This document shows, piece by piece, positions 44,906-52,199 of a stretch of DNA of 52,199 nucleotides. Source of the DNA: Oscillospiraceae bacterium (lineage in GTDB: Bacteria > Bacillota > Clostridia > Oscillospirales > Oscillospiraceae). The first letter of the stretch is position 1. Each line of letters begins with the position of its first letter. The translations under genes were made by a program, and so were the position numbers. The notes beneath the pieces are model-generated. The model was not told the origin of the DNA and ran no database searches. It was given only the letters and a program-made list of their open reading frames with translations. The DNA is taken from assembly GCA_017416685.1 (NCBI GenBank), contig JAFQBN010000024.1, positions 1 through 52,199 on the forward strand, written 5' to 3'.

Positions 44906-45406
44906 ATGGCTAGATTTGAGAGAGAGCCCAGCGAGTTCGTTGAGAAGCTGGTGTTCCTGAACCGCGTTTCCAAGACCGTTAAGGGCGGTCGCGTTGCCAA
45001 GTTCTCCGCCCTGATGGTCGTGGGCGACGAGAAGGGCCGCGTTGGCTTCGGCACCGGTAAGGCCGCCGAAGTTCCCGAGGCTATCCGCAAGGGCATCGAG
45101 GATGCCAAGAAGCACATGATCACTGTGTCCCTGTCCAACACCACCATCCCCCACGAGGTGATCGGTGAGGCTGGCGCCGGCCGCGTGCTGATGAAGCCCG
45201 CTTCCGCCGGTACCGGTATCATCGCCGGCGGCCCTGTGCGTGCCGTGATGGAGGCTGCCGGTATCAAGGACATTCGTTCCAAGTGCCTGCGCTCCAACAA
45301 CCCCCAGAACGTGGTTGCTGCCACCTTCGCCGGCCTGAAGTCCCTGCGGACTCCCGAGGAAGTGGCCCGCGTTCGCGGTAAGAGCGTGGAAGAGATCCAG
45401 GGTTAA
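44906..45406 (+). CDS. rpsE: 30S ribosomal protein S5
   Basis: Accuracy and mRNA-helicase protein of the small subunit, 166 residues. [41 protein letters not shown] and the [18 protein letters not shown] block are diagnostic. GGGAGGAGG precedes the ATG. Confidence 0.98.
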   Translation: MARFEREPSEFVEKLVFLNRVSKTVKGGRVAKFSALMVVGDEKGRVGFGTGKAAEVPEAIRKGIEDAKKHMITVSLSNTTIPHEVIGEAGAGRVLMKPASAGTGIIAGGPVRAVMEAAGIKDIRSKCLRSNNPQNVVAATFAGLKSLRTPEEVARVRGKSVEEIQG

Positions 45407-45420
45407 GGAGGACGTTCAAA

Positions 45421-45603
45421 ATGGCTAACCTGAACATCAAACTGGTCAAGAGCCTGAACGGCCGTATCGCCAAGCATAAGGCGACTGCCGAGGCTCTGGG
45501 CCTGCGCAAGATCGGCGACACCACCGTGCAGCCCGACAACGCTGCCACCAAGGGTAAGATCGCCCAGATCGGTTATCTGCTCCAGGTGACCGAGGAACAG
45601 TAA
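45421..45603 (+). CDS. rpmD: 50S ribosomal protein L30
   Basis: Short large-subunit protein of 60 residues, usual for bacteria. [28 protein letters not shown] and the RGMI-like region ([13 protein letters not shown]) fit the family. AAGGAGG precedes the ATG. Confidence 0.96.
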   Translation: MANLNIKLVKSLNGRIAKHKATAEALGLRKIGDTTVQPDNAATKGKIAQIGYLLQVTEEQ

Positions 45604-45619
45604 TAGGAGGTGCGCAACA

Positions 45620-46060
45620 ATGAATCTGCATGAACTCTCCCCCGCTGCCGGTTCCAACCCCAAGGCCTATCGCAAGGGCCGCGGCAAGGGTTCCGGCAAC
45701 GGCAAGACCGCCGGTCGCGGTCACAAGGGCCAGTGGGCCCGCAGCGGCGGCGGCGTGCGCGTCGGTTTTGAGGGCGGCCAGATGCCTCTGGCGCGCCGTC
45801 TGCCCAAGCGCGGTTTCAACAACATTTTCGCCAAGCGTCTGGAGGCCGTGAACCTCTCCGCTCTGGAGAAGTTTGAGGACGGCGCCACCGTGAGCGCTAG
45901 CGATCTTCTGGAGAAGGGCATCCTCTCCAAGTGCGAGTATGGCGTGAAGATCCTGGGCAACGGCAGCCTGACCAAGAAGCTGACTGTCCGCGCTTCCGCT
46001 TTCTCCGCCTCTGCCAAAGAGAAGATCGAGGCTGTCGGCGGTAAGGCGGAGGTGGTCTAA
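45620..46060 (+). CDS. rplO: 50S ribosomal protein L15
   Basis: Late-assembly large-subunit protein, 146 residues. [12 protein letters not shown], the Gly/Arg-rich [18 protein letters not shown] segment and [18 protein letters not shown] are diagnostic. AGGAGGTG precedes the ATG. secY starts two bases after its stop. Confidence 0.98.
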   Translation: MNLHELSPAAGSNPKAYRKGRGKGSGNGKTAGRGHKGQWARSGGGVRVGFEGGQMPLARRLPKRGFNNIFAKRLEAVNLSALEKFEDGATVSASDLLEKGILSKCEYGVKILGNGSLTKKLTVRASAFSASAKEKIEAVGGKAEVV

Positions 46061-46062
46061 AC

Positions 46063-47376
46063 ATGATTCAGACCATCCGTAACGCCTGGAAGCTGCCTGA
46101 GCTGCGCAAGAAGATCCTGTTTACCATCTTTGCGCTGCTGATCTTCCGTCTGGGTTCCGCTGTGCCGGTGCCCTATATCAACGGTGAGGCCCTGCGCGAC
46201 GTGATCGCTGCCCGCAGCGGCACCATCTTTGATCTGATGAACGCCATGAGCGGCTCTGCCTTCTCCATGGCAACGGTCTTTGCCCTGTCCATCCAGCCCT
46301 ACATCAACAGCTCGATCATCATCCAGCTGCTGACCGTGGCCATCCCCGCTCTGGAGCGGCTGGCCAAGGAGGGCGGCGAGGAGGGCCGCAAGAAGATCGC
46401 CTCCATCACCCGCTACACCACCGTAGCCATCGCTCTGCTGCAGGGCTTCGGCTATTACACCATGATCAAGAGCTACGATCTGCTGAGTGCCGACGGTCTG
46501 TCCGGCCTGTGGGTCGGTCTGGTCATCGTGCTGACCTTCACCGCCGGCTCCGCCTTCCTGATGTGGCTGGGCGAGCAGATCACCGAGTTTGGTATCGGCA
46601 ACGGCATCTCCATGATCCTGTTTGCCGGCATCATCTCCCGCGGTCCCCAGCTGGTTATGAGCCTGTACACCGGTGTCCGCAACGACATCCTGGGCGTTAC
46701 TCCCAGCGAGTATGTCTTTGTGATGCCCTGGTGGGGCGCTCTGCTGCTGGTGATCGGCATGCTGGCGATGGTCGTGTTCATCGTCTATATCTCCAACGCC
46801 GAGCGTAAGATCCCCGTCCAGTACGCCAAGCGCGTGGTGGGCCGCAAGATGTACGGTGGTCAGTCCACCCACATCCCCATGAAGGTGAACATGTCCGGCG
46901 TTATGCCCGTCATCTTCGCCCAGTCTATCGCTTCCCTGCCCGCTACCATCGGTGCGTTTATCCCCGGCGGCAGCGAGAGTGCCTTCGTGAAGGCGTTCAG
47001 CCCCAGCAGCTGGATCTACGGCATCGTGTACTTCCTGCTGATCGTGGCCTTCAGCTACTTCTACGCTGGCATGAGCTTCAGCCCTGTTGAGGTTGCCAAC
47101 AACCTGAAGAAGAACGGCGGCTTTATCCCCGGCTTCCGTCCCGGCAAGCCCACCGCCGACTTTATCACCAAGGTCCTCAACAAGATCACCCTGTTCGGTG
47201 CTCTGTACCTGGCTGTGATCGCTCTGGCTCCCATCATCACCGGCAACCTGGTCGGCGTTTCCTCCATGGGTATCGGCGGTACTTCCGTCATCATCGTGGT
47301 GGGCGTCGCTCTGGAGACCGTCAAGGCTCTGGAGGCCCAGATGCTGATGCGCCACTACAAGGGCTTCCTGGAGTAA
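46063..47376 (+). CDS. secY: Protein translocase channel subunit SecY
   Basis: Central channel of the Sec translocon, 437 residues with about ten membrane segments. Signatures include IFRLGSAVPVPYING, PYINSSIIIQLL and the cytoplasmic loop KYTTV-like YTTVAIALLQ with RKIPVQYAKRVVGRKMYGGQ and GFIPGFRPGKPT. The binding site GGAGGTGG lies inside rplO. The order rplO-secY-adk-map is conserved in Firmicutes. Confidence 0.98.
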   Translation: MIQTIRNAWKLPELRKKILFTIFALLIFRLGSAVPVPYINGEALRDVIAARSGTIFDLMNAMSGSAFSMATVFALSIQPYINSSIIIQLLTVAIPALERLAKEGGEEGRKKIASITRYTTVAIALLQGFGYYTMIKSYDLLSADGLSGLWVGLVIVLTFTAGSAFLMWLGEQITEFGIGNGISMILFAGIISRGPQLVMSLYTGVRNDILGVTPSEYVFVMPWWGALLLVIGMLAMVVFIVYISNAERKIPVQYAKRVVGRKMYGGQSTHIPMKVNMSGVMPVIFAQSIASLPATIGAFIPGGSESAFVKAFSPSSWIYGIVYFLLIVAFSYFYAGMSFSPVEVANNLKKNGGFIPGFRPGKPTADFITKVLNKITLFGALYLAVIALAPIITGNLVGVSSMGIGGTSVIIVVGVALETVKALEAQMLMRHYKGFLE

Positions 47377-47389
47377 GAGAGGCACCTGC

Positions 47390-48028
47390 ATGGGAGTAAG
47401 GCTGATTATGCTGGGCGCCCCCGGCGCCGGCAAAGGCACCCAGGCTGCACTGCTCAGTGAGCGGCTTGGGATCCCCACTATTTCTACCGGCAGCATCCTG
47501 CGTCAGGCCATCAAGGATGGCACTGACGTGGGGCTGCAGGTGAAGGCCCTGATCGAGGCCGGCCACTTCGCCCCGGATGATCTGATCGTTGAGATCGTCA
47601 ATCAGCGGGTAAGTCAGCCGGACTGCGAGAACGGCTTTATCCTGGATGGAATGCCCCGCACCCTTGCCCAGGCGCACGCCTTGGACAAGGCAGGCATCAT
47701 CATCGACCGGGTCGTGGACATCGAGATCTCCGATGAGGAGATCATGGATCGCATGACCGGCCGGCGTGTGTGCCAGCAGTGCGGTGAGACCTACCACATC
47801 CAGGCAAAGCCGCCCATCAAGCCGGGCATCTGCGACGGCTGCGGCGGCGAACTGGTCATGCGCCGCGATGACGCACCGGAAACCGTGAAAGAGCGGTTGG
47901 CGGTGTACCACGCGCAGACCGAACCTTTGAAGGACTTTTATGCACAGCGGGGCATCCTGTGTGCCGTGGCCAGCCGGCCTGGCATTGCAGAGATGACTGC
48001 CGCAGTCATGGAGGCTCTGAACCTGTGA
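47390..48028 (+). CDS. adk: Adenylate kinase, zinc-LID type
   Basis: Interconverts ATP, ADP and AMP, 212 residues. P-loop GAPGAGKGTQ, AMP-binding FILDGMPRTLAQA and the LID region with four cysteines (CQQCGETYH and CDGCGG) are present, the zinc-stabilised LID typical of Gram-positive enzymes. GAGAGG precedes the ATG. The stop overlaps the GTG start of map. Confidence 0.98.
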   Translation: MGVRLIMLGAPGAGKGTQAALLSERLGIPTISTGSILRQAIKDGTDVGLQVKALIEAGHFAPDDLIVEIVNQRVSQPDCENGFILDGMPRTLAQAHALDKAGIIIDRVVDIEISDEEIMDRMTGRRVCQQCGETYHIQAKPPIKPGICDGCGGELVMRRDDAPETVKERLAVYHAQTEPLKDFYAQRGILCAVASRPGIAEMTAAVMEALNL

Positions 48029-48804
48029 AAGAGCTGGAATTGATTTCGCTCCGGTCTGACCGGGAGATCGAGGCCATGCGCAAGGCCGGACGGATCACCG
48101 CCCGGGCGCGCGAGTTGGCCGGATCCATGGTGGCACCGGGCGTGACCACCAAGCAGATCGACAAGGCTGTGCGCGAGTTTATCAAAAGCTGCGGCGCAAA
48201 GCCGTCGTTCCTCGGCTACGCCGGATTTCCCGGTTCCGCCTGCATTTCGGTCAATGAAGAAGTTATTCACGGTATCCCCGGCCCCCGCGTTCTGCGTGAG
48301 GGCGACATCGTCAGCATTGACGTGGGAGCCTACTTCGGCGGATTCCACGGCGACTGCGCCGCCACCTTCCCCTGCGGACAGGTGAGCGATGAGGCGCTGC
48401 GGCTCATCGAAGTGACCCGGCAGAGTTTTTGGGAGGGCATCAAGTTCGCCCAAAAAGGCTTCCGTGTGTCCGACATTTCCCATGCAGTTCAGCAGTATGT
48501 AGAATCCAACGGCTTTTCCGTGGTGCGCGAATACGTGGGCCACGGCGTGGGCGCCAAGCTCCACGAGCCGCCCAACGTTCCCAACTTCGGGCCTGCCGGT
48601 CACGGTGCGCGGCTGATGCCGGGCATGACGCTGGCGGTGGAACCCATGGTGAACGCCGGAGAAAAGGACATCCGCGTGCTGAAGGACGGCTGGACCGTCG
48701 TGACCCGGGACGGCGCTCTGTCTGCCCACTATGAAAACACCATCCTCATTACCGAGGGTGAGGCCGAAGTGCTGACAGTCGCGGAGGAGCTGCCCAATGG
48801 CTGA
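48025..48804 (+). CDS. map: Methionine aminopeptidase, type I
   Basis: Removes the initiator methionine, 259 residues. Metal ligands are all present: D99, D110, H173, E206 and E237. The start is taken as GTG at 48025, overlapping the adk stop as GTGA, with GGAGG (48010-48014) ten bases ahead inside adk. The next in-frame ATG, 17 codons on, would cut into the conserved LRSDREIEAMRKAG segment. Confidence 0.95.
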   Translation: MKELELISLRSDREIEAMRKAGRITARARELAGSMVAPGVTTKQIDKAVREFIKSCGAKPSFLGYAGFPGSACISVNEEVIHGIPGPRVLREGDIVSIDVGAYFGGFHGDCAATFPCGQVSDEALRLIEVTRQSFWEGIKFAQKGFRVSDISHAVQQYVESNGFSVVREYVGHGVGAKLHEPPNVPNFGPAGHGARLMPGMTLAVEPMVNAGEKDIRVLKDGWTVVTRDGALSAHYENTILITEGEAEVLTVAEELPNG

Positions 48805-49090
48805 ACAAATTGGCCAGATCGTCCGGTCTGTTGCCGGACATGACAAAAGCGAATTGTTCTGTGTGGTCGGACAGCGGGATGGATACCTGCTTCTGGCCAA
48901 CGGAAAACAACGAAAGGCCGCGTCGCCGAAGCTGAAAAAGCCCGGCCACGTCCAACCGCTGGACCAGGGTGCGTTCGATCACCCGGTCATCCGTAAGCTG
49001 CAAAACAAGGAAACTGTGTCTGACAGAGAACTGAGAAGTGCTCTGGCTGCCTTCAAGGGAGGAAATCACGCATGGCAAAAGACGATATGA
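48797..49090 (+). CDS. KOW-like RNA-binding protein between map and infA
   Basis: A 97-residue basic protein with a KOW-like N-terminal beta segment ([33 protein letters not shown]), resembling the L14e/KOW proteins seen between map and infA in many Firmicutes. The C-terminal 40 residues ([18 protein letters not shown]) look helical. It overlaps map by eight bases and infA by nineteen, so its translation is tightly coupled. Proposed to bind rRNA or mRNA; no defined function. Confidence 0.85.
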   Translation: MAEQIGQIVRSVAGHDKSELFCVVGQRDGYLLLANGKQRKAASPKLKKPGHVQPLDQGAFDHPVIRKLQNKETVSDRELRSALAAFKGGNHAWQKTI

Positions 49091-49290
49091 TCGAGCTGGA
49101 AGGCGTTGTGACCGAGTCCCTGCCCAACACCACGTTCCACGTGGACATCGGCAACGGCCACATCATCCTGGCTCACATCTCCGGCAAGCTGCGCATGAAC
49201 TTCATCCGCATCCTGCCCGGTGATAAGGTGACTGTTCAAATGTCCCCTTATGATCTGACCCGCGGTCGGATCACCTGGCGTTCCAAGTAA
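49072..49290 (+). CDS. infA: Translation initiation factor IF-1
   Basis: 72-residue OB-fold factor occupying the A site during initiation. [40 protein letters not shown] and [14 protein letters not shown] are diagnostic. GGGAGG precedes the ATG, which lies inside the KOW gene. A short GC-rich hairpin (49301-49307 with 49312-49318) lies after the stop without a T run. Confidence 0.98.
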   Translation: MAKDDMIELEGVVTESLPNTTFHVDIGNGHIILAHISGKLRMNFIRILPGDKVTVQMSPYDLTRGRITWRSK

Positions 49291-49294
49291 GTAA

Positions 49295-49465
<171 letters not shown>

Positions 49466-49483
49466 TTGGAGGTGCTGTAAAAA

Positions 49484-49852
49484 ATGGCTCGTATTGCCGG
49501 TATTGACCTGCCGAGAGAGAAGCGCATTGAGATCGCGCTCACTTATATCTATGGCATTGGGCGCACCAGCGCCAACAAGATCCTGGCTGAGGCTGGGGTG
49601 AACCCCGACATTCGCGTGAAGGACCTGTCCGAGGAGGACGAGGGCAAGCTGCGCGAGGTGATCGGCAACCATTACACTGTGGAAGGCGACCTGCGCCGTA
49701 ACGTTGCGATGGACATCAAGCGTCTGACCGAGATCGGCTGCTACCGCGGCCTGCGTCACCGCAAGGGTCTGCCCGTGCGCGGTCAGCGTTCCAAGACCAA
49801 CGCCCGTACCCGCAAGGGTCCCAAGCGTACCGTCGCCAACAAGAAGAAGTAA
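49484..49852 (+). CDS. rpsM: 30S ribosomal protein S13
   Basis: Head protein forming bridges B1a and B1b, 122 residues. [26 protein letters not shown]-type start, the helix-two-turn-helix region and the basic end RTVANKKK are typical. GGAGGTG precedes the ATG. Confidence 0.98.
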   Translation: MARIAGIDLPREKRIEIALTYIYGIGRTSANKILAEAGVNPDIRVKDLSEEDEGKLREVIGNHYTVEGDLRRNVAMDIKRLTEIGCYRGLRHRKGLPVRGQRSKTNARTRKGPKRTVANKKK

Positions 49853-49865
49853 GGAGGGATAAGCA

Positions 49866-50270
49866 ATGGCTGCTGCTAATACCAAGGGCAAGAAAGTTGT
49901 CCGCAAGCGCCGCGAGCGCAAGAACGTTGAGAAGGGCCAGGTGCATATCCGCTCCTCCTTCAACAATACCATGGTCACTGTGACCGATGCACAGGGCAAC
50001 GCCCTGTCCTGGGCCTCCTCCGGTGGTCTGGGTTTCCGTGGCTCCCGTAAGTCTACTCCCTTTGCCGCTCAGACCGCTGCTGAGACTGCGGCTACCGCTG
50101 CTATGGAGTATGGCCTGAAGAGCGTTGAGGTGTTCGTTAAGGGTCCCGGTGCCGGCCGTGAGGCTGCCATCCGCGCCCTGCAGGCCGTGGGTCTGGAAGT
50201 CACCATGATCAAGGACGTGACTCCCGTTCCCCACAACGGCTGCCGTCCCCCCAAGCGCCGCCGCGTGTAA
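49866..50270 (+). CDS. rpsK: 30S ribosomal protein S11
   Basis: Platform protein near the E site, 134 residues. [39 protein letters not shown] and the end [15 protein letters not shown] are diagnostic. AAGGAGGG precedes the ATG. Confidence 0.98.
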   Translation: MAAANTKGKKVVRKRRERKNVEKGQVHIRSSFNNTMVTVTDAQGNALSWASSGGLGFRGSRKSTPFAAQTAAETAATAAMEYGLKSVEVFVKGPGAGREAAIRALQAVGLEVTMIKDVTPVPHNGCRPPKRRRV

Positions 50271-50294
50271 TCCGGAAGAAGGAGGAATTAGACA

Positions 50295-50897
50295 ATGGCT
50301 AAAAATATGCAGCCCATCGCCAAGCGTTGCAAGGCTCTGAACCTGTCTCCCGCTGCCATGGGCTATAACAAGAAGGATACCAACCGCAACCCCAAGGGCC
50401 AGATGCGCAAGAAGCAGTCCGAGTACGCGCTGCAGATGACCGAGAAGCAGAAGGTCAAGTTCGTCTACGGCATCATGGAGAAGCAGTTCCGCGCCTACTA
50501 CGACAAGGCCAGCCGTATGCCCGGTAAGTCCGGCGAGAACCTGCTGACCCTGATCGAGCGCCGTCTGGACAACGTGGTGTTCCGTCTGGGCTTCGCCATG
50601 ACCCGCCGTGAGGCCCGTCAGCTGGTCAGCCATGGCCACTTCACCGTCAACGGCCAGCGCGTGGACGTGCCCTCTTACCTGATCAAGGTGGGCGACGTGA
50701 TCGAGGTTCGCGAGAAGAGCCGCGTTTCCGTCAAGTTCAAGCGCCTGCTGGGCGAGGACGCTGTTGCTGTCAACGTGCCCAAGTGGCTGGACCATGCCAA
50801 GAACACCCTGGAGGGCAAGGTTGTTGCCCTGCCCACCCGCGAGGATATCGACTTCCCCGTGGAGGAGCACCTGATCGTTGAGTTGTATTCTAAGTAA
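50295..50897 (+). CDS. rpsD: 30S ribosomal protein S4
   Basis: 16S rRNA assembly initiator with S4 domain, 200 residues. The N terminus ([24 protein letters not shown]) keeps only one of the zinc-binding cysteines seen in some S4 forms. [16 protein letters not shown] and the S4 motif [25 protein letters not shown] are typical. AAGGAGG precedes the ATG. A GGCGGC/GCCGCC hairpin lies in the gap to rpoA. Confidence 0.98.
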   Translation: MAKNMQPIAKRCKALNLSPAAMGYNKKDTNRNPKGQMRKKQSEYALQMTEKQKVKFVYGIMEKQFRAYYDKASRMPGKSGENLLTLIERRLDNVVFRLGFAMTRREARQLVSHGHFTVNGQRVDVPSYLIKVGDVIEVREKSRVSVKFKRLLGEDAVAVNVPKWLDHAKNTLEGKVVALPTREDIDFPVEEHLIVELYSK

Positions 50898-50971
50898 TCT
50901 TAGAAACCCTCGAACATTGGTGAGCTGAATAAGGCGGCGAACTGCCGCCGCGAGAAGGAGGGTAACATCGC

Positions 50972-51919
50972 ATGGTAGAAATCGAAAAGCCCCGCATTGA
51001 ATGTGTAGAAAATCCCGGTGAGAATTCCTACGGCAAGTACGTGGTCGAGCCTCTGGAGCGCGGCTATGGTACCACCCTGGGCAACTCCCTGCGCCGGATC
51101 CTGCTGTCCTCTTTGCCCGGTACCGCGGTCACCTCTATCAAGATCGCCGGTATCCAGCACGAGTTCTCCACGATCCCCGGTGTGAAGGAGGATGTTACCG
51201 AGATCGTCCTCAATGTCAAGGGCATCATCGCCAAGCTGCACAGCGAAGGCGTGAAGACCGTTTACATCGAGGCCGTCGGTCCCTGCACCGTCACCGCCGG
51301 TGATATCAAGGCTGATGCCGAAGTGGAGATCCTCAATCCCGATCTGCATATTGCAACTCTGGATGTGGACGCCACCCTGAATATGGAGCTGACTCTGTCC
51401 CACGGCCGCGGCTACGTCCCCGCCGACAAGAACAAGAACGCTCAGTCCGTCATCGGCGTGATCCCCGTGGATTCCATCTACACTCCCGTCGTCAAGGTCA
51501 ACTACACCGTGGAGAACACCCGCGTGGGCGATGCCACGGACTACGACAAGCTGACCCTGGAGGTCTGGACCAACGGCACCATCGACGCCCGGGACGCCGT
51601 GAGCCTGGGTGCCCGCATCCTCTGCGACCACTTCACCCTGTTTACTGACCTGTCCGAGACTATGGGCAGCCAGTCCACTGTGGTGGATAAGCCCAACGCT
51701 GAGCAGAGCAAGGTGCTGGATCTGACCATTGAAGAGTTGGACCTGTCCGTCCGCTCCTTCAACTGCCTCAAGCGCGCAAGCATCAACACCGTCGCGGACT
51801 TGATCTCCAAGACCGAGGAAGAGATGATGAAGGTGCGCAACCTGGGCCGCAAGTCCCTGGAAGAGGTTATCAACAAGCTGGACATGATGGGCCTGAGCCT
51901 GTCCAAGGAAGAGCAGTAA
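50972..51919 (+). CDS. rpoA: RNA polymerase alpha subunit
   Basis: Assembles beta and beta' and contacts UP elements and activators, 315 residues. The N-terminal dimerisation domain has [27 protein letters not shown], and the C-terminal domain [25 protein letters not shown] plus [19 protein letters not shown] precedes the ATG. Confidence 0.98.
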   Translation: MVEIEKPRIECVENPGENSYGKYVVEPLERGYGTTLGNSLRRILLSSLPGTAVTSIKIAGIQHEFSTIPGVKEDVTEIVLNVKGIIAKLHSEGVKTVYIEAVGPCTVTAGDIKADAEVEILNPDLHIATLDVDATLNMELTLSHGRGYVPADKNKNAQSVIGVIPVDSIYTPVVKVNYTVENTRVGDATDYDKLTLEVWTNGTIDARDAVSLGARILCDHFTLFTDLSETMGSQSTVVDKPNAEQSKVLDLTIEELDLSVRSFNCLKRASINTVADLISKTEEEMMKVRNLGRKSLEEVINKLDMMGLSLSKEEQ

Positions 51920-51940
51920 TTGCTCTTTGATCGGTACCGC

Positions 51941-51969
51941 GTGAGGGGTATGTAACGTTCCGCCCTCAC
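51941..51969. other. Hairpin in the rpoA-rplQ gap
   Basis: GTGAGGG (51941-51947) pairs with CCCTCAC (51963-51969). The 150-base gap is GC-rich and could fold further, with no coding frame and no clear terminator or promoter. Confidence 0.4.
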
Positions 51970-52069
51970 CCACGGCGCGAGCCGTCCGCACTGCGGGGGA
52001 CCGGGCCGCAAGGCTGAAAGAACGAATTTTGAATGGATCTCGCCACGCGAGGTCGAAGGAGAGTTTACT

Positions 52070-52199
52070 ATGTCGCTGAAGAACCGTAAGCTGGGCCGCA
52101 CCAGCGATCAGCGCAAGGCTATGCTGCGCGCCATGGTCACCTACCTGCTGGAGAACGGCCAGATCAAGACCACCGTCACCCGCGCCAAGGAAGTCGCTC
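52070..52199 (+). CDS. rplQ: 50S ribosomal protein L17, 3' end cut by the window
   Basis: The first 43 codons are visible, beginning [18 protein letters not shown] and continuing into TRAKEVA, diagnostic for L17. AAGGAGAG precedes the ATG. The gene runs off the right edge in frame, in the expected place after rpoA. Confidence 0.97.
   Translation, partial: MSLKNRKLGRTSDQRKAMLRAMVTYLLENGQIKTTVTRAKEVA

Overview
The window looks like a chromosomal segment of a high-GC Clostridia member. Its style suggests Oscillospiraceae or related gut Firmicutes, but that is inferred from gene order, strong AAGGAGG-type ribosome binding sites, a T-box leader, DAP-type MurE, zinc-type S14/L36/L24 and DivIVA/SepF. 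No marker sequence was compared. Nearly everything is core housekeeping DNA with strong GC bias at third codon positions. I see no tRNA or rRNA gene, CRISPR array, prophage or insertion sequence.

Layout. 1-1698 is the 3' part of typA with its terminator, followed by a stretch full of palindromic intergenic repeats. On the minus strand lie mnmG and a coupled PD-(D/E)XK nuclease-family gene. From a divergent promoter, a plus-strand operon follows: recJ, rel (bifunctional ppGpp synthetase/hydrolase), dtd, a metallo-beta-lactamase-fold hydrolase, hemZ and a uridine-kinase-like gene, then a GH13 glycosidase. A small AT-rich DUF3784-like membrane protein and an AraC regulator are on the minus strand. 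Divergent from AraC runs a Cys/Met-metabolism PLP enzyme, then dapF and murE. Next come miaB-mutS-mutL-miaA-hfq and the division-linked group HlyD-like adaptor, YggS/YlmE, sepF and divIVA. A T-box leader with an ATC (Ile) specifier precedes ileS, then lspA-rluD. A minus-strand HD-domain gene converges on rluD.

35975 to the end is the S10-spc-alpha ribosomal superoperon from rpsJ to the start of rplQ, including secY, adk, map, a KOW protein, infA, rpmJ and rpoA. The usual gene order is intact, but three structured non-coding stretches interrupt it: a leader before rpsJ with an attenuator-like hairpin, a foldback element plus promoter before rplC, and a promoter with a multi-hairpin leader before rpsH.

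I did not find a multi-gene undescribed system. The best candidates for novelty are non-coding: an intergenic structured repeat whose two copies (12843-12921 and 30451-30503) differ by four compensatory base-pair changes; the rpsH leader; the foldback element between rpsJ and rplC; and a hairpin overlapping the hfq ribosome binding site.
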